Assembly: GCA_902363145.1 (NCBI GenBank)
Contig: CABIZB010000002.1
Span: 372,001 to 436,000 of the forward strand
Direction: 5' to 3'
Source of the DNA: Oscillospiraceae bacterium
Lineage (GTDB): Bacteria; Bacillota; Clostridia; Oscillospirales; Ruminococcaceae
Length of the DNA: 64,000 nt
Shown: piece after piece, positions 8,876 to 17,713 of the stretch
How the letters are laid out: every line of letters begins with the position of its first letter
How positions within the stretch are numbered: position 1 is the stretch's first letter
The notes under the pieces: generated by a model
What the model was told of the DNA's origin: nothing
Seen by the model: only the letters and a program-made list of their open reading frames with translations
The model's database searches: none
Made by a program: the position numbers and the translations under genes

Positions 8876-9645
8876 GAAGTTTATACCTGCTAATAATTCT
8901 TTATAAAACTGCACACCAATCAGCCAAAGAACACCAAATTAAAGAACTGAGTGGAGCCCAAGTATGTAAACATAGCTATAGAAAAATGTGCAAACAGATA
9001 AACGGCTAACATCTCAGAGCCAAGCAAAACTAACAGCAGATACTTGATATCGAAACGCCAGACCACAAATGAGAGGGGCGGCGGTGAAAGGTACGAAACA
9101 ATATTCAATACAGGAGATAAACAAAAAGTTAAAGACAAACTGTAAAAGCGGGCTTAGTGGGGGTGAGAGGGTAGGGAAAAGGAGTGCAGAGAAGAAACCG
9201 TAGGAGAGAGGGGGGAATGCCCGCTTTTGTTGGGTTTTGGTTTCCTCCCTCTCTCCTTAGGTGTCTCCTTTGCATGGTACGGACTTTATAAAAATGAAAC
9301 GTTAGTTTGACCGTACCTGTGCCTTGCGGCGGAAACCAAAATTGCCATTCCTGTCGGAATGTCTCTTGGTTTCAAGCCGCCTGCATGAAATAGACTTTGG
9401 TTCATATTGATAGAAAAAATTCATTTGCAAGATTTTGAATCCTCGGTGCAGGCGGCTTATAGGATTTTTAATCATTCGGCTAACAGTTTTATCATTTCTG
9501 CCGTCAGCAAACGGGTTTCGCAGGTAAACGTAGTTTACCACTGCGGCAACAGCGACCAGATGGCTCTGCCCTCAGTGGACTTCCTAAACCCTTTGCCTTG
9601 TGCTTATTTGTGCTGATTATTTTGATAGTGCTTCTGACTTTTGGA
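8876..9645. other. 770-base region with no convincing gene but several inverted repeats
   Basis: The first 250 bases are A-rich and show only a weak minus-strand frame (8920-9138) of hydrophobic residues without a supporting ribosome site. The rest holds a purine/pyrimidine stem-loop region (9144-9257), a GGTACGG/CCGTACC inverted pair around 9275-9317, a 12-base inverted repeat (9374-9385 with 9447-9458) and a GGTAAAC-GTA-GTTTACC palindrome near 9521-9540. Parts recur at 15339-15423. Confidence 0.6.
9306..9599. repeat. Dispersed repeat, long copy
   Basis: The left end TTTGACCGTACCTGTGCC (9306-9323) matches 15339-15356 at 16 of 18 bases. The right end CCTAAACCCTTTGCCTT (9583-9599) matches 15408-15423 with one base inserted. 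Between them this copy holds about 220 extra bases centred on a 12-base inverted repeat AAGCCGCCTGCA/TGCAGGCGGCTT. The layout suggests a small non-coding mobile or structured repeat. Confidence 0.55.
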
Positions 9646-10053
9646 TCACTTATCCGTACTTTCCTGATTTTCCTGCTTTATACCCAGTCCTCTTTCCATA
9701 TAGTCCTCTATACTGAAGTATTTTTCCCTTATCTCCTTGGACTTTTCCATTTGTCTTGCATATAAGGGCTTTGCGTCGGGACGCTTCAGATATTCCTCCT
9801 CCAGCCAGTCCAGCATCTGCCTATGCCCCTCCTCGCTGAGGGGAAATTCTCTCATCTCCACGCCCTCGCTCTTGTCTATGCACTTATCCCCTGCCCATAT
9901 ATATGCTCTCAGGGACTTATCCCCCTCCTTGGGGCAGTTGGGGACGACCTTATAGTTAAAGTCCTTTTCCGAGGCGCTTCCCGTAAAAATGCCCTTTTCG
10001 CCGAAAACGAAAAATTTCGGTATCTCAAAGTATTTTGAAGCCGATGAACCCAT
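9646..10053 (-). CDS. Hypothetical protein, 135 residues
   Basis: No family recognised. It has no signal peptide or membrane segment and is charged and soluble-looking, with a C-terminal helical part rich in Lys, Glu and Arg (YLKRPDAKPLYARQMEKSKE). GGAG stands before the start, 11 bases after the end of the dipeptidase gene, so it is probably the last gene of that operon. The codon use resembles its neighbours. Confidence 0.65.
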   Translation of the reverse strand: MGSSASKYFEIPKFFVFGEKGIFTGSASEKDFNYKVVPNCPKEGDKSLRAYIWAGDKCIDKSEGVEMREFPLSEEGHRQMLDWLEEEYLKRPDAKPLYARQMEKSKEIREKYFSIEDYMERGLGIKQENQESTDK

Positions 10054-10064
10054 TTTTTGCTCCT

Positions 10065-11453
10065 TTATTCAGTGCAAAGCCTCAGAATGGCTTCGCAGTA
10101 TATCTCGATATCCTTTTCCAGCTCATACAGTCCGATAAACTCGTCCGCTCCGTGCATATGGTTCTCGTCCGACCATTCTGCGCCGAAAGCCACGCCGTTT
10201 TTCGTGTCATGTACATATGTGCCGCCGCCTATTGCAAGGCATTTGCTCTCCTTGCCCGTACAGTCGGTATAAACGGAGAGCAGTGTCTTGACCATTTCGC
10301 TGTTCTCGTCCGCACAATGAGGCTCGCTGACGATTATTTCTTTTCCTGTCATGCCCATATCTGCGGCAGCGGCTGCCATTTTTGCGGAGACCTCCGCTCC
10401 CGTAACGGAAACAGGGAAACGGCTGTCGAAGCCTGCGGTAAGTGTGCCGTTTTCAAGGAAAAGTCTGCTGAGGACAAGCGTAAGTGCGCCCGATTTTTCG
10501 TCGGAGCGGTCAAGTCCTGCCGATTTTCCGTCGGTCTCGCCGTATGGGAAATACTTTGCCAGACCGGATAAAGCTTTCTTAACGCTGCCCTCTGCCAGAT
10601 CAAGGCTGCTGAGCAGAGATATGAGCGCCGTTACCGCATTTCTGCCCTCTTCGGGAGTGGAGGCGTGAACGCCCTTGCCCTCCACATTTATCCTGATATT
10701 GTCCGTGCCGTCTATTTTTTCAAGGGTGAACAGCACATCGCAGTCTGCCTTTACCATAGCCGCCTCGATATCGTCCTCGGAAATGCCTGCAACTATTGCC
10801 TGAGCGGTCTCGGGAACGGCGTTATAAACGCTTCCGCCCTTTATGGAAACGATATTCTTATCATCGGAACAGCAGCTCATATCGTACCTTATCATGCCCT
10901 TTTCGATGCTGATAATGGGGAACTCGCCGTCGGGAGTGAACAGCATTGGTGGGAAGCTTTCCTTTGAGGTGTAATATTCCATATCCGTAGAACCGTTTTC
11001 CTCGTTGCTGCCAAGGATAAGGCGGAAGTTTTTGTTGACCTTTATGCCGCTGTCCTTTATCATCTTCATGGCAGTGATAACAGCCGCCGCAGGGCCTTTG
11101 TCGTCAATGGCGCCTCTGCCGTAGATGCGTCCCTCTCTTATCTCGGGCTTAAATGGGTCGGAGGTCCACTTCTGTCCGTCGGTGGGAACCACGTCAAGGT
11201 GACAAAGTATGCCAAGCTCCGCATTTCCGCCGCCGAAATCTGCGGTTATGGCGTGGTTATCAAAGTTGCGGACGATATATCCCTCTTTTTTAAGGAAATC
11301 CTCCGCAAAGGCAAGGCAGTCGGCGCAGTCCCTGCCGTAGGGCATACCCTCCTGAGCTTCGGCAGCCACGCTCTTGTGGGCGATAAGCTCCTTTAAAAGC
11401 TCCACAGCATAATCAAGGTATTTGCCTGCTTTTTTCGATATTTCGTTTATCAT
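10065..11453 (-). CDS. pepV: Sapep-type Mn-dependent dipeptidase (M20 family, PepV-like)
   Basis: 462 residues, close to the usual length of PepV/Sapep. The M20 metal ligands are visible: His in CHLDVVP, bridging Asp in [10 protein letters not shown], the Glu pair in [10 protein letters not shown], and a late His in the [13 protein letters not shown] segment. The family hydrolyses dipeptides in the cytoplasm for amino-acid supply. The chosen ATG lies 9 bases after AAAGGA; the in-frame ATG three codons earlier abuts the ribosome site. It follows the membrane-protein gene at 11459 without a gap, indicating an operon. Confidence 0.92.
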   Translation of the reverse strand: MINEISKKAGKYLDYAVELLKELIAHKSVAAEAQEGMPYGRDCADCLAFAEDFLKKEGYIVRNFDNHAITADFGGGNAELGILCHLDVVPTDGQKWTSDPFKPEIREGRIYGRGAIDDKGPAAAVITAMKMIKDSGIKVNKNFRLILGSNEENGSTDMEYYTSKESFPPMLFTPDGEFPIISIEKGMIRYDMSCCSDDKNIVSIKGGSVYNAVPETAQAIVAGISEDDIEAAMVKADCDVLFTLEKIDGTDNIRINVEGKGVHASTPEEGRNAVTALISLLSSLDLAEGSVKKALSGLAKYFPYGETDGKSAGLDRSDEKSGALTLVLSRLFLENGTLTAGFDSRFPVSVTGAEVSAKMAAAAADMGMTGKEIIVSEPHCADENSEMVKTLLSVYTDCTGKESKCLAIGGGTYVHDTKNGVAFGAEWSDENHMHGADEFIGLYELEKDIEIYCEAILRLCTE

Positions 11454-11458
11454 AATTC

Positions 11459-12634
11459 TCATTCCTTTATAGAAAAATCGTTCATTTTCCTGCCTGTATA
11501 TTGCACGGCGATCCTGCTTTCGGGGCTTATATCGCTAAGATACAGCACCGCAAGGAATATCCATTCAAGGGGCTTCATCACTATGTAGATGATATCCGCC
11601 CGAAGCTTTGTGGTAATGTGCTTTGAAAGAGGATAGCCGTAATTATCGTAAATATATCTCACAAGCCTGTGGAAGCGTGGTGTCTTTTCCTCGATGACCT
11701 GCTCAAAGGCATTTGCCACGCACAGCTGACGGTTAACTCCAATCTTCACGCCCTGACGGACTCCCAGTCGGGTAGGCTTCACAAGCTTTTCGTGACCGTT
11801 CACCGCCACGGTGCAAAGGTAATGACCTGTGTAATGCTCGGGCGGCGGAGATATCATCGTTGAATAAGTCCAGTCGGAGGTCTCGGTGAACGCCTTTATT
11901 ATGCCCCATGGTCCCTGACCCAAGAAGATACATATGATGATAAGGACTCCCGTAAGGGGTATCAGGCAGATGATAGGGAACCACATCCAGCCAGACGCTT
12001 TTGAAAGCACATTCACCGCCCACACGCCAAAGACGCTGTTGGGGTGTATATCATTCTCCCTAAAATAAGCGAGGTATCTTTTCACATTGCCGCTGATGAT
12101 GCGCACCGCCATAAGGAGATAATTCAGCACATACGTCAGCAGGAACAGAATATAAATACCAACTCCATTTTGGTTAAATACACCACCTATAAGCTGTGAT
12201 GTGTAGAAAGCACACAGCACTATACCGCCGTATATACCGCCGATGCAGAACGCACCCACAAGCGGCGGCAAAAGCTTTTCCCGCCCTGCGATCATCATGC
12301 AGGCAATGGGCAGCGCAGCATATAACACCAGCGACAGCACATAGTCCGATGAAAACGGCTCATGGAGTATGGAAAAGAGATCTCCGCCGATTATCACAGG
12401 CTCATCCCAATGATAGCTGCTTATAAGCTTGATCATCACAGCCGTAAGGCAAAAGCCGAGCAGCAGTGTGGCAATGTCCTTTTTCCTGCGGTTTTTCACC
12501 TTGTCCTTTTTGGGCGTAAGGCTTATGATGTTCCATACAGTCATTGCTGCGGGCAGACCGAAAATAACCAAGCAGATAATTGCCAGGAATATAAAGCCGA
12601 CTATGGTGTTGATAATATTGTTGACGTAATACAT
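11459..12634 (-). CDS. Membrane protein resembling DUF6688
   Basis: 391 residues with about six transmembrane segments in the first 240, a soluble domain containing [21 protein letters not shown], and one more hydrophobic stretch near 360-375. The soluble part (conserved [20 protein letters not shown] and [15 protein letters not shown]) recalls the DUF6688 family from memory; this is not verified. Function unknown. AAAAGGGGGA precedes the ATG. It is the first gene of the operon that continues with the dipeptidase. Confidence 0.75.
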   Translation of the reverse strand: MYYVNNIINTIVGFIFLAIICLVIFGLPAAMTVWNIISLTPKKDKVKNRRKKDIATLLLGFCLTAVMIKLISSYHWDEPVIIGGDLFSILHEPFSSDYVLSLVLYAALPIACMMIAGREKLLPPLVGAFCIGGIYGGIVLCAFYTSQLIGGVFNQNGVGIYILFLLTYVLNYLLMAVRIISGNVKRYLAYFRENDIHPNSVFGVWAVNVLSKASGWMWFPIICLIPLTGVLIIICIFLGQGPWGIIKAFTETSDWTYSTMISPPPEHYTGHYLCTVAVNGHEKLVKPTRLGVRQGVKIGVNRQLCVANAFEQVIEEKTPRFHRLVRYIYDNYGYPLSKHITTKLRADIIYIVMKPLEWIFLAVLYLSDISPESRIAVQYTGRKMNDFSIKE

Positions 12635-12645
12635 TGTCAGTTCCC

Positions 12646-12727
12646 CCTTTTATCCGATTATAGCATAGCAATTCTTAAATGTCAATACATTTATATCGAA
12701 TTTCAATATTTATTTTCGGATAAAAGG
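12646..12727. promoter_or_regulatory. Promoter flanked by a 12-base inverted repeat
   Basis: Minus-strand TTGACA (12680-12685) and TATAAT (12657-12662), 17-base spacer, serve the 12634 gene. CCTTTTATCCGA (12646-12657) and TCGGATAAAAGG (12716-12727) are exact inverted copies on either side of the promoter, placed like operator half-sites. Confidence 0.7.
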
Positions 12728-12744
12728 AAAGATCAATGACTTTA

Positions 12745-14436
12745 TTACTTCACAGGCGAAGCCTCCAGCCACTTTTCGGCAGCCTCGGCAACAGTCCTGA
12801 GGGCATTATTGCCAAAGGGAGTATCAAGCCCCGCAGCGGCAACAAGTCCGTCAAAGGTCTCGGTTCCGCCAAGGTCAACAAGCTTCATATAGCGGGTAAG
12901 AGCCTCGCTCCTGTCCCTCTGCATAATAGCCCAGAACTCCAGAGCAACGGTCTGTGCAAGGCAGTAATCAATATAATAGAATGGGCGCTCGTAGATGTGG
13001 GTCTGTCTCTGCCATGCTCTGCCCTCGCCGTAGAAAGGTGAGCCGTCCAGGTCTATCCATGGCATATACAAAGCGGTCAGGCGCTTCCACTCGTTTATCC
13101 TGTCCTCGGGAGTATATTCGGGGTGCTCATAAACTGAGTGCTGGAAGTGATCGACCATTGCGCCGTAGGGAATGAACTCTATAGCGTCCGCCAGATGCTT
13201 ATAGCAGAACTTGTCCGCTCCCTCGCCGAAGAAATCATCGGCGCTTGCCCAGCCGAAGAACTCCATGGTCATAGAGTGTATCTCGCAGGATTCAAGAGTA
13301 GGCTGCCTGTTGTCGGTGGGGAACATATGGCGGGTGGTGTATGCCGCAAAGGCATGGCCTGCCTCGTGAGTGATGACCTCAACATCGCCCTGAGTGCCGT
13401 TGAAGTTTGCAAAGATAAAGGGGCTTTCAAAATCGGGCAGCTCGGTGCAGTAACCGCCTGCCGCCTTGCCCTTTCGGCTGAGAACGTCCATCAGCCCGTT
13501 TTCCATCATAAAGTCAAAGAACTCCGCTGTTCTGGGGGAAAGCTTGTGGTAAAATCTTCTGCCCGCTTCCAGAATATCCTCGGGAGTGCCCTTGGGAACG
13601 GCGTTGCCGTCACGGTAGGTTATGGCGGTATCGGCGTACTTCATGGGATACGATACGCCCAGTCTTGCCGCCTGACTGCGGTACAGCTTATCGGCAACGG
13701 GCACGATATACTTGATGACCGCATTTCTGAACTTAGCCACGTCCTCGGCGGTATAGCAGTTTCGGTTCATGTTCAGGTAGCCCAGAGGAACATAATTTTC
13801 AAAGCCCATTTTCTTAGCCATAGCGGTGCGGATCTTTACCATATCGTCGTAAATGCGGTCAAGCTGCTCCTCATGCTCCTTGTAAAATGCGCTTTCGGCT
13901 GCCCATGCAGCGTGACGGACATTGTCATCGGGAGACTGCTTGTAGGGTGAAAGCTGGGAAATGGTCAGCTTCTTTCCGTCAAAATCTATCTGAGCGGAAG
14001 CAATGAGCTTCTCATACTCGGTGGAAAGCTTGTTATCCTCCTGCATTTCGGGGATAATTTCGGGAGAAAAGCTCTTCAGGAAAATATCGGTGTTGATGAA
14101 CATTACCCTGCCGAACTTCTTTTCCAGCTCGGGGCGGAAAGCGCTCTTTGCAATGACCTCCGCAACGGTCTGGGCGTACTGGACGAAATCGGGGTTTGCG
14201 CTGTCGAAAAACTCGTTTTCTTCATCGTAGAACTTGTCCTCGGTATTGATGGTGTGGCGGATATAGCAAAGGCTGTTCATGGTGGCAAAGGAAGCCGCTG
14301 CCTTATCCCAGTCAAGATAAGCGTTTGCAGCCTCATCGGCATTTGCGGCGTTCTTTATCCTGTCCGCAGCGCTTTCTGCCTCCGCTTTGAGCTTGTCCAT
14401 ATCGGGGCGGACGTACTTCATTTCTGAAAATTTCAT
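12745..14436 (-). CDS. pepF: M3 family oligoendopeptidase (PepF-like)
   Basis: 563 residues, typical of the M3B oligoendopeptidase F group. The zinc motif HEAGH lies near residue 355, with the third ligand Glu in the following LESCEIHSMTMEFF helix. A C-terminal substrate-binding Tyr/His segment (YIDYCLAQTVALEFW) is also present. The enzyme cleaves short peptides in the cytoplasm. AAAGGAAAG precedes the start. The upstream ATPase gene stops 2 bases before the ATG, so the two are co-transcribed. Confidence 0.94.
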   Translation of the reverse strand: MKFSEMKYVRPDMDKLKAEAESAADRIKNAANADEAANAYLDWDKAAASFATMNSLCYIRHTINTEDKFYDEENEFFDSANPDFVQYAQTVAEVIAKSAFRPELEKKFGRVMFINTDIFLKSFSPEIIPEMQEDNKLSTEYEKLIASAQIDFDGKKLTISQLSPYKQSPDDNVRHAAWAAESAFYKEHEEQLDRIYDDMVKIRTAMAKKMGFENYVPLGYLNMNRNCYTAEDVAKFRNAVIKYIVPVADKLYRSQAARLGVSYPMKYADTAITYRDGNAVPKGTPEDILEAGRRFYHKLSPRTAEFFDFMMENGLMDVLSRKGKAAGGYCTELPDFESPFIFANFNGTQGDVEVITHEAGHAFAAYTTRHMFPTDNRQPTLESCEIHSMTMEFFGWASADDFFGEGADKFCYKHLADAIEFIPYGAMVDHFQHSVYEHPEYTPEDRINEWKRLTALYMPWIDLDGSPFYGEGRAWQRQTHIYERPFYYIDYCLAQTVALEFWAIMQRDRSEALTRYMKLVDLGGTETFDGLVAAAGLDTPFGNNALRTVAEAAEKWLEASPVK

Positions 14437-14438
14437 TG

Positions 14439-15209
14439 TTATCTTTCCTTTCCTGTCAGGTCGCTGACCATTTTTTCGGGTGAATTTATAAAGTGCTTCA
14501 TTATATTATAATGGGAAGTTTTTACGTATTCTGTCTTATTTATGCCCTTTTCGGTAATTTCATAAACATCTGCATCGGGAAGAGCGCTTATTATCACCGA
14601 ATGGGTGGCGATTATCAGCTGGGAATCGTTCCTTGCCAGCTCATACAGCCTTGCAAGCAGTGCCATCTGAGCCGTGGGAGAAAGTGCCGCCTCAGGCTCG
14701 TCCAGAATGTACAGTCCATGACCTCGAAAGCGGTTCATTGCCAGCGCCATAAAGCTCTCGCCGTGGGACTGCTCATGGAGTGACACTCCGCCGTAGCCGT
14801 CTATTATAGGCGGACTTGCCGCAGGGATATTGTCAAGCCGTTCTATCTCGCTGGCGACGTTATAAAAGCTTTCCGCACGCAGAAAAAAGCCGTCCTTGGG
14901 ATATCCGCCCCGTGACAGTTTCAGGGCGCCGTACAGCTCCGAGTGGGAGTTATAGGTGGAAAATGAAAAATTCCTTGTTCCGCCCTCGGGGTTAAACCCG
15001 TATGCTGCGGCGATAGCTTCAAGCAGTGTGGATTTTCCTATGCCGTTTTCGCCCATGAAAACGGTTATTCGCTTTTTAAACCCGATGCCTCTGTCAAAAA
15101 GCTGTGCCACTGCGGGGATACTGCGCAGATAGGTTGGGCACTTCTTTTTATCGGCTGTGACCTTACATATATAGAGATTATTGTCAAAAGAAAAATCGGT
15201 ATCCGTCAT
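14439..15209 (-). CDS. Stand-alone AAA/ABC-type ATPase
   Basis: 256 residues. Walker A GENGIGKST (53-61), an ABC-like signature region HEQSHGESF and Walker B LYILDEPEAALSP, followed by the H-loop ATHSVI. This is the compact family of predicted ATPases related to SMC/Rad50/ABC heads with no transmembrane partner. Its role is unknown. It lies at the head of an operon with pepF, which does not explain it. GGAAAGG is 8 bases before the ATG. Confidence 0.85.
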   Translation of the reverse strand: MTDTDFSFDNNLYICKVTADKKKCPTYLRSIPAVAQLFDRGIGFKKRITVFMGENGIGKSTLLEAIAAAYGFNPEGGTRNFSFSTYNSHSELYGALKLSRGGYPKDGFFLRAESFYNVASEIERLDNIPAASPPIIDGYGGVSLHEQSHGESFMALAMNRFRGHGLYILDEPEAALSPTAQMALLARLYELARNDSQLIIATHSVIISALPDADVYEITEKGINKTEYVKTSHYNIMKHFINSPEKMVSDLTGKER

Positions 15210-15250
15210 ACAAGTACCTTTCCTGACCTGATATGCTGAGTGTCATTATT

Positions 15251-15279
15251 ATTTTACCGCTTTTCGGGTGATTAGTCAA
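15251..15279 (-). promoter_or_regulatory. Promoter of the ATPase-pepF operon
   Basis: Minus-strand TTGACT (15274-15279), 17-base spacer, TAAAAT (15251-15256). The whole element is nearly duplicated at 18679-18707. Confidence 0.7.
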
Positions 15280-15338
15280 CATTAACATGGGGGTATGGGT
15301 TTGCCATTTGTGCATTGGTGCTGAAATCGAAAAGTTTA

Positions 15339-15423
15339 TTTGTCCGTACCTGCGCCAAATGGCTCCGCCCTTTGGAAACCCGCAAGCCTTTCGGGAAAAA
15401 GGCTTGACCTAACCCTTTGCCTT
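15339..15423. repeat. Dispersed repeat, short copy
   Basis: Shares both ends with the 9306-9599 repeat (TTTG-CCGTACCTG-GCC and CCTAA-CCCTTTGCCTT). It contains an internal hairpin CAAGCCTTT/AAAGGCTTG (15383-15391 with 15398-15406). Its right end coincides with the stop codon of the histidine-kinase gene. Confidence 0.5.
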
Positions 15424-16755
15424 TTATTGGCTTTGTTGTGTCTCCCCCATTTTCATCATAATATCCCCATAAAACTCCTTACCTTTATATCTGAACTCGG
15501 CTGTGCCGTTATATTTCTCCACCGTCGCTTTTATTGACGGTATTCCCGTTCCCATTCCCTTATGCTTTGTTGACATAAAGCTTCCGTTCTTTTCCTTAAC
15601 ATTGCCGTCAAAGCTATTGGTGGAAACTATGTATATATACGGCTCCTCGCAGACCACCGAAAGCTGATGATATCTCTCCCCTGTCTGTGCTGTCATGCAG
15701 CCGTCAAGTGCGTTTTCCACCACATTTCCCAGCACGCTGCACAGGTCGGGCTGGGATATTCCCGCATCGTCGGGCAGCTGTATCTTCCAGCTGAGCTTTA
15801 TCCCGTTCTGCTCCGCCCACTGACCGTAGTAGTTGAGCAGTGCATTTACTGAATTTATCCTGCAATAGTCGGTAAGCCCCACCGGCATCTGTGCTTCATA
15901 CTCGGCAAGATATTTTTTGAGGGTATCATAGTCCTCCTCCGCTGCAAGGGTATTCATAACGTGTATCGACTGTCTGAAATCGTGGCGGAGCTTCCTTGTT
16001 TTCTCGATATAGTCCTGAAGTCTTAGATATCTGCTTTCCTGCATTTCCAGCATTCTTGCCTTTGCCTTGGTCTGCTCGTTCTGATAGATGCTCATTGCCG
16101 CATAGTAGAATATGACCATAAGGAACATTAGCAGCAGAAGCATTGCGGTTATTATCATAATTGCCAGGAAGAACATTCTGCCCACATACATATTCCTGTA
16201 ATAGACAGGCTCTATGCTGTAGTTTATCATCAGCATGACCAGTGACACGGGGATAGTCAGTCCCCAAACCTTTTCGCTGGTCTGGTGCTCTATAAGCTCC
16301 GAGCCTTTTACGCAGAGGGGATAGCCTATCACTGCGGACAATATCAGCGTAAGTACAAGTGAAAAGATATTTGCCTCCATGCTGTAATTTTCCAGCAGTC
16401 CGTCGGGGTGTAGGTAAGCGTCATACATAACGGAATACACCGACGGGAACGACATAAGGTTGCACACTCCCACGAACACCGCCAGCGTCTGCATTTTTCC
16501 CGTTGTGACCGTTCCCCTGAACATGATATAAAACAGTATGAGCGCAGGAATGAGCAACGTATTTATGGACAGCCCGAACCTGAGGCACAGAAATGCCATT
16601 ACGGGCGACAGCACCAGAAGTATGCCAAACTCCCACAAAAGTATCTTTTTCAGCGAGAACCGCAGCTTTTTCACCATTGGCAGGTAGCACAATATCGCTG
16701 AGGGAAAGATTATAAAAAACTGGGAGACCATTTCCAGAAAGCTTCTGACAGTCAT
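15424..16755 (-). CDS. Sensor histidine kinase, GHKL (AgrC/NatK-like)
   Basis: 443 residues. The first 230 form about six transmembrane segments. A linker helix carries the phosphoacceptor His in LRHDFRQSIHVM, and the GHKL ATPase domain follows with N-box NVVENALDGC and G-box GMGTGIPSI. It is the layout of peptide-sensing kinases such as AgrC. Its start overlaps the stop of the LytTR regulator gene by 4 bases, so the two are one translationally coupled unit. No AgrD-like peptide gene or AgrB is seen beside it, so the signal is unknown. Confidence 0.92.
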   Translation of the reverse strand: MTVRSFLEMVSQFFIIFPSAILCYLPMVKKLRFSLKKILLWEFGILLVLSPVMAFLCLRFGLSINTLLIPALILFYIMFRGTVTTGKMQTLAVFVGVCNLMSFPSVYSVMYDAYLHPDGLLENYSMEANIFSLVLTLILSAVIGYPLCVKGSELIEHQTSEKVWGLTIPVSLVMLMINYSIEPVYYRNMYVGRMFFLAIMIITAMLLLLMFLMVIFYYAAMSIYQNEQTKAKARMLEMQESRYLRLQDYIEKTRKLRHDFRQSIHVMNTLAAEEDYDTLKKYLAEYEAQMPVGLTDYCRINSVNALLNYYGQWAEQNGIKLSWKIQLPDDAGISQPDLCSVLGNVVENALDGCMTAQTGERYHQLSVVCEEPYIYIVSTNSFDGNVKEKNGSFMSTKHKGMGTGIPSIKATVEKYNGTAEFRYKGKEFYGDIMMKMGETQQSQ

Positions 16756-17486
16756 TGTCTGCTCCTTTCGGCACGTATTTTTTCAAAGCGGTACTCATGC
16801 CATTTTCTGCGGATATTGCCGTACTCCCTTACCTTGATGGGTAACTTCCTGCCGTCCTTCATAACACAGCAGCCGTCCTCTATATCCGATATGCAGTCCA
16901 TATTCACCGCCGTGCCACGGTTTATGACCATAAAGCTCTCCACGCCCTCAAAGGCATCGGAAAATGATGCAAAGGAGCCTCTTATCCTGTGCTCCTCCCC
17001 GTCTGAGGTGATGAGGATTATGTAATGGTCGGCGCTGTATGCGCACACAAAGCTGCTGCATGGCAGCACAAATTCCTCTCTGCCGTTTGTGAGCCTGATA
17101 TTCTCTGTGCTGTCGGAACGGGTGATATCGTTCATGACCCTTTCCAGCCGCTCGTAGGTCACGGGCTTTAAAAGGTAGTCAAAGGCATGACAGGCAAAGG
17201 CGTCGGACATATGCTCAGATGACGATGTAAGGAACACCAGAACATACTTTCTGCCGCTTTCCCAAAGCTTTTTTGACACTTCCACGCCGCTTATGCCGTT
17301 CATGTAGATATCCATGAAAATAAGGTCAAAATCCTCTTTTTCAAAGGCTTCAAGGAAGCTTTCTCCCCCTGAAAAAAAGGTAATATCCATATCATGCCCC
17401 GTTTTGACCGAATATTCTTTAAGGAAGCCTTCAAGGAGTAGGGCTTCCGACTGCATATCATCGACAACAGCAGTTTTCATAAGCAT
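16752..17486 (-). CDS. LytTR-family response regulator (AgrA-like)
   Basis: 244 residues. The receiver domain has an acidic pocket VVDD (7-10), phosphoacceptor Asp59 in DLIFMDIYMNG and a conserved Lys in YLLKPVTY. A C-terminal LytTR DNA-binding domain begins near residue 125 (FVLPCSSFVCAYSADHY, VINRGTAVNMDCI). It is the partner of the downstream GHKL kinase. The start could be this ATG or the ATG two codons later; both are within reach of AAAGGA. Targets are unknown, but the divergent lipoprotein gene at 17714 is a candidate. Confidence 0.92.
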   Translation of the reverse strand: MLMKTAVVDDMQSEALLLEGFLKEYSVKTGHDMDITFFSGGESFLEAFEKEDFDLIFMDIYMNGISGVEVSKKLWESGRKYVLVFLTSSSEHMSDAFACHAFDYLLKPVTYERLERVMNDITRSDSTENIRLTNGREEFVLPCSSFVCAYSADHYIILITSDGEEHRIRGSFASFSDAFEGVESFMVINRGTAVNMDCISDIEDGCCVMKDGRKLPIKVREYGNIRRKWHEYRFEKIRAERSRQ

Positions 17487-17585
17487 TACCGTCCTTTTCT
17501 GCGTATTATTTTAGTGATATTAAATATTTTTTGCCTTAAATGCAACATATTTTTAGATTACTGTTTGATTTTTACGACAAAAATA

Positions 17586-17633
17586 TGACGTTTACGTCAA
17601 GAGTATTGAAATCAGTCAAAAAATACGTATAAT
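17586..17633 (+). promoter_or_regulatory. Promoter with adjacent palindrome, lipoprotein gene
   Basis: TTGAAA (17606-17611), 16-base spacer, TATAAT (17628-17633). The palindrome TGACGTTTACGTCA lies at 17586-17599, just upstream of the -35 box, where an activator would bind. Confidence 0.6.
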
Positions 17634-17713
17634 GATAAAAGTGCTTTAATGGTTCTGAAATCACACACATATGAACACATACAGAGCAACACCACTCAAG
17701 GAGAATAAAACAT

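Noticed and set aside
8920..9138. A minus-strand 72-residue hydrophobic frame, possibly a remnant of a membrane protein gene
   Set aside because: No ribosome site and no recognisable family. Such a composition arises easily in A+T-rich intergenic DNA.
9302..9541. A minus-strand 79-codon frame across the repeat region
   Set aside because: It runs through the inverted repeats and the shared repeat end, has no ribosome site and reads as low-complexity sequence.
15424..17486. A complete agr-type quorum-sensing locus
   Set aside because: Only the kinase and LytTR regulator are present; no AgrB-like membrane peptidase or AgrD-like short peptide was seen on either side.
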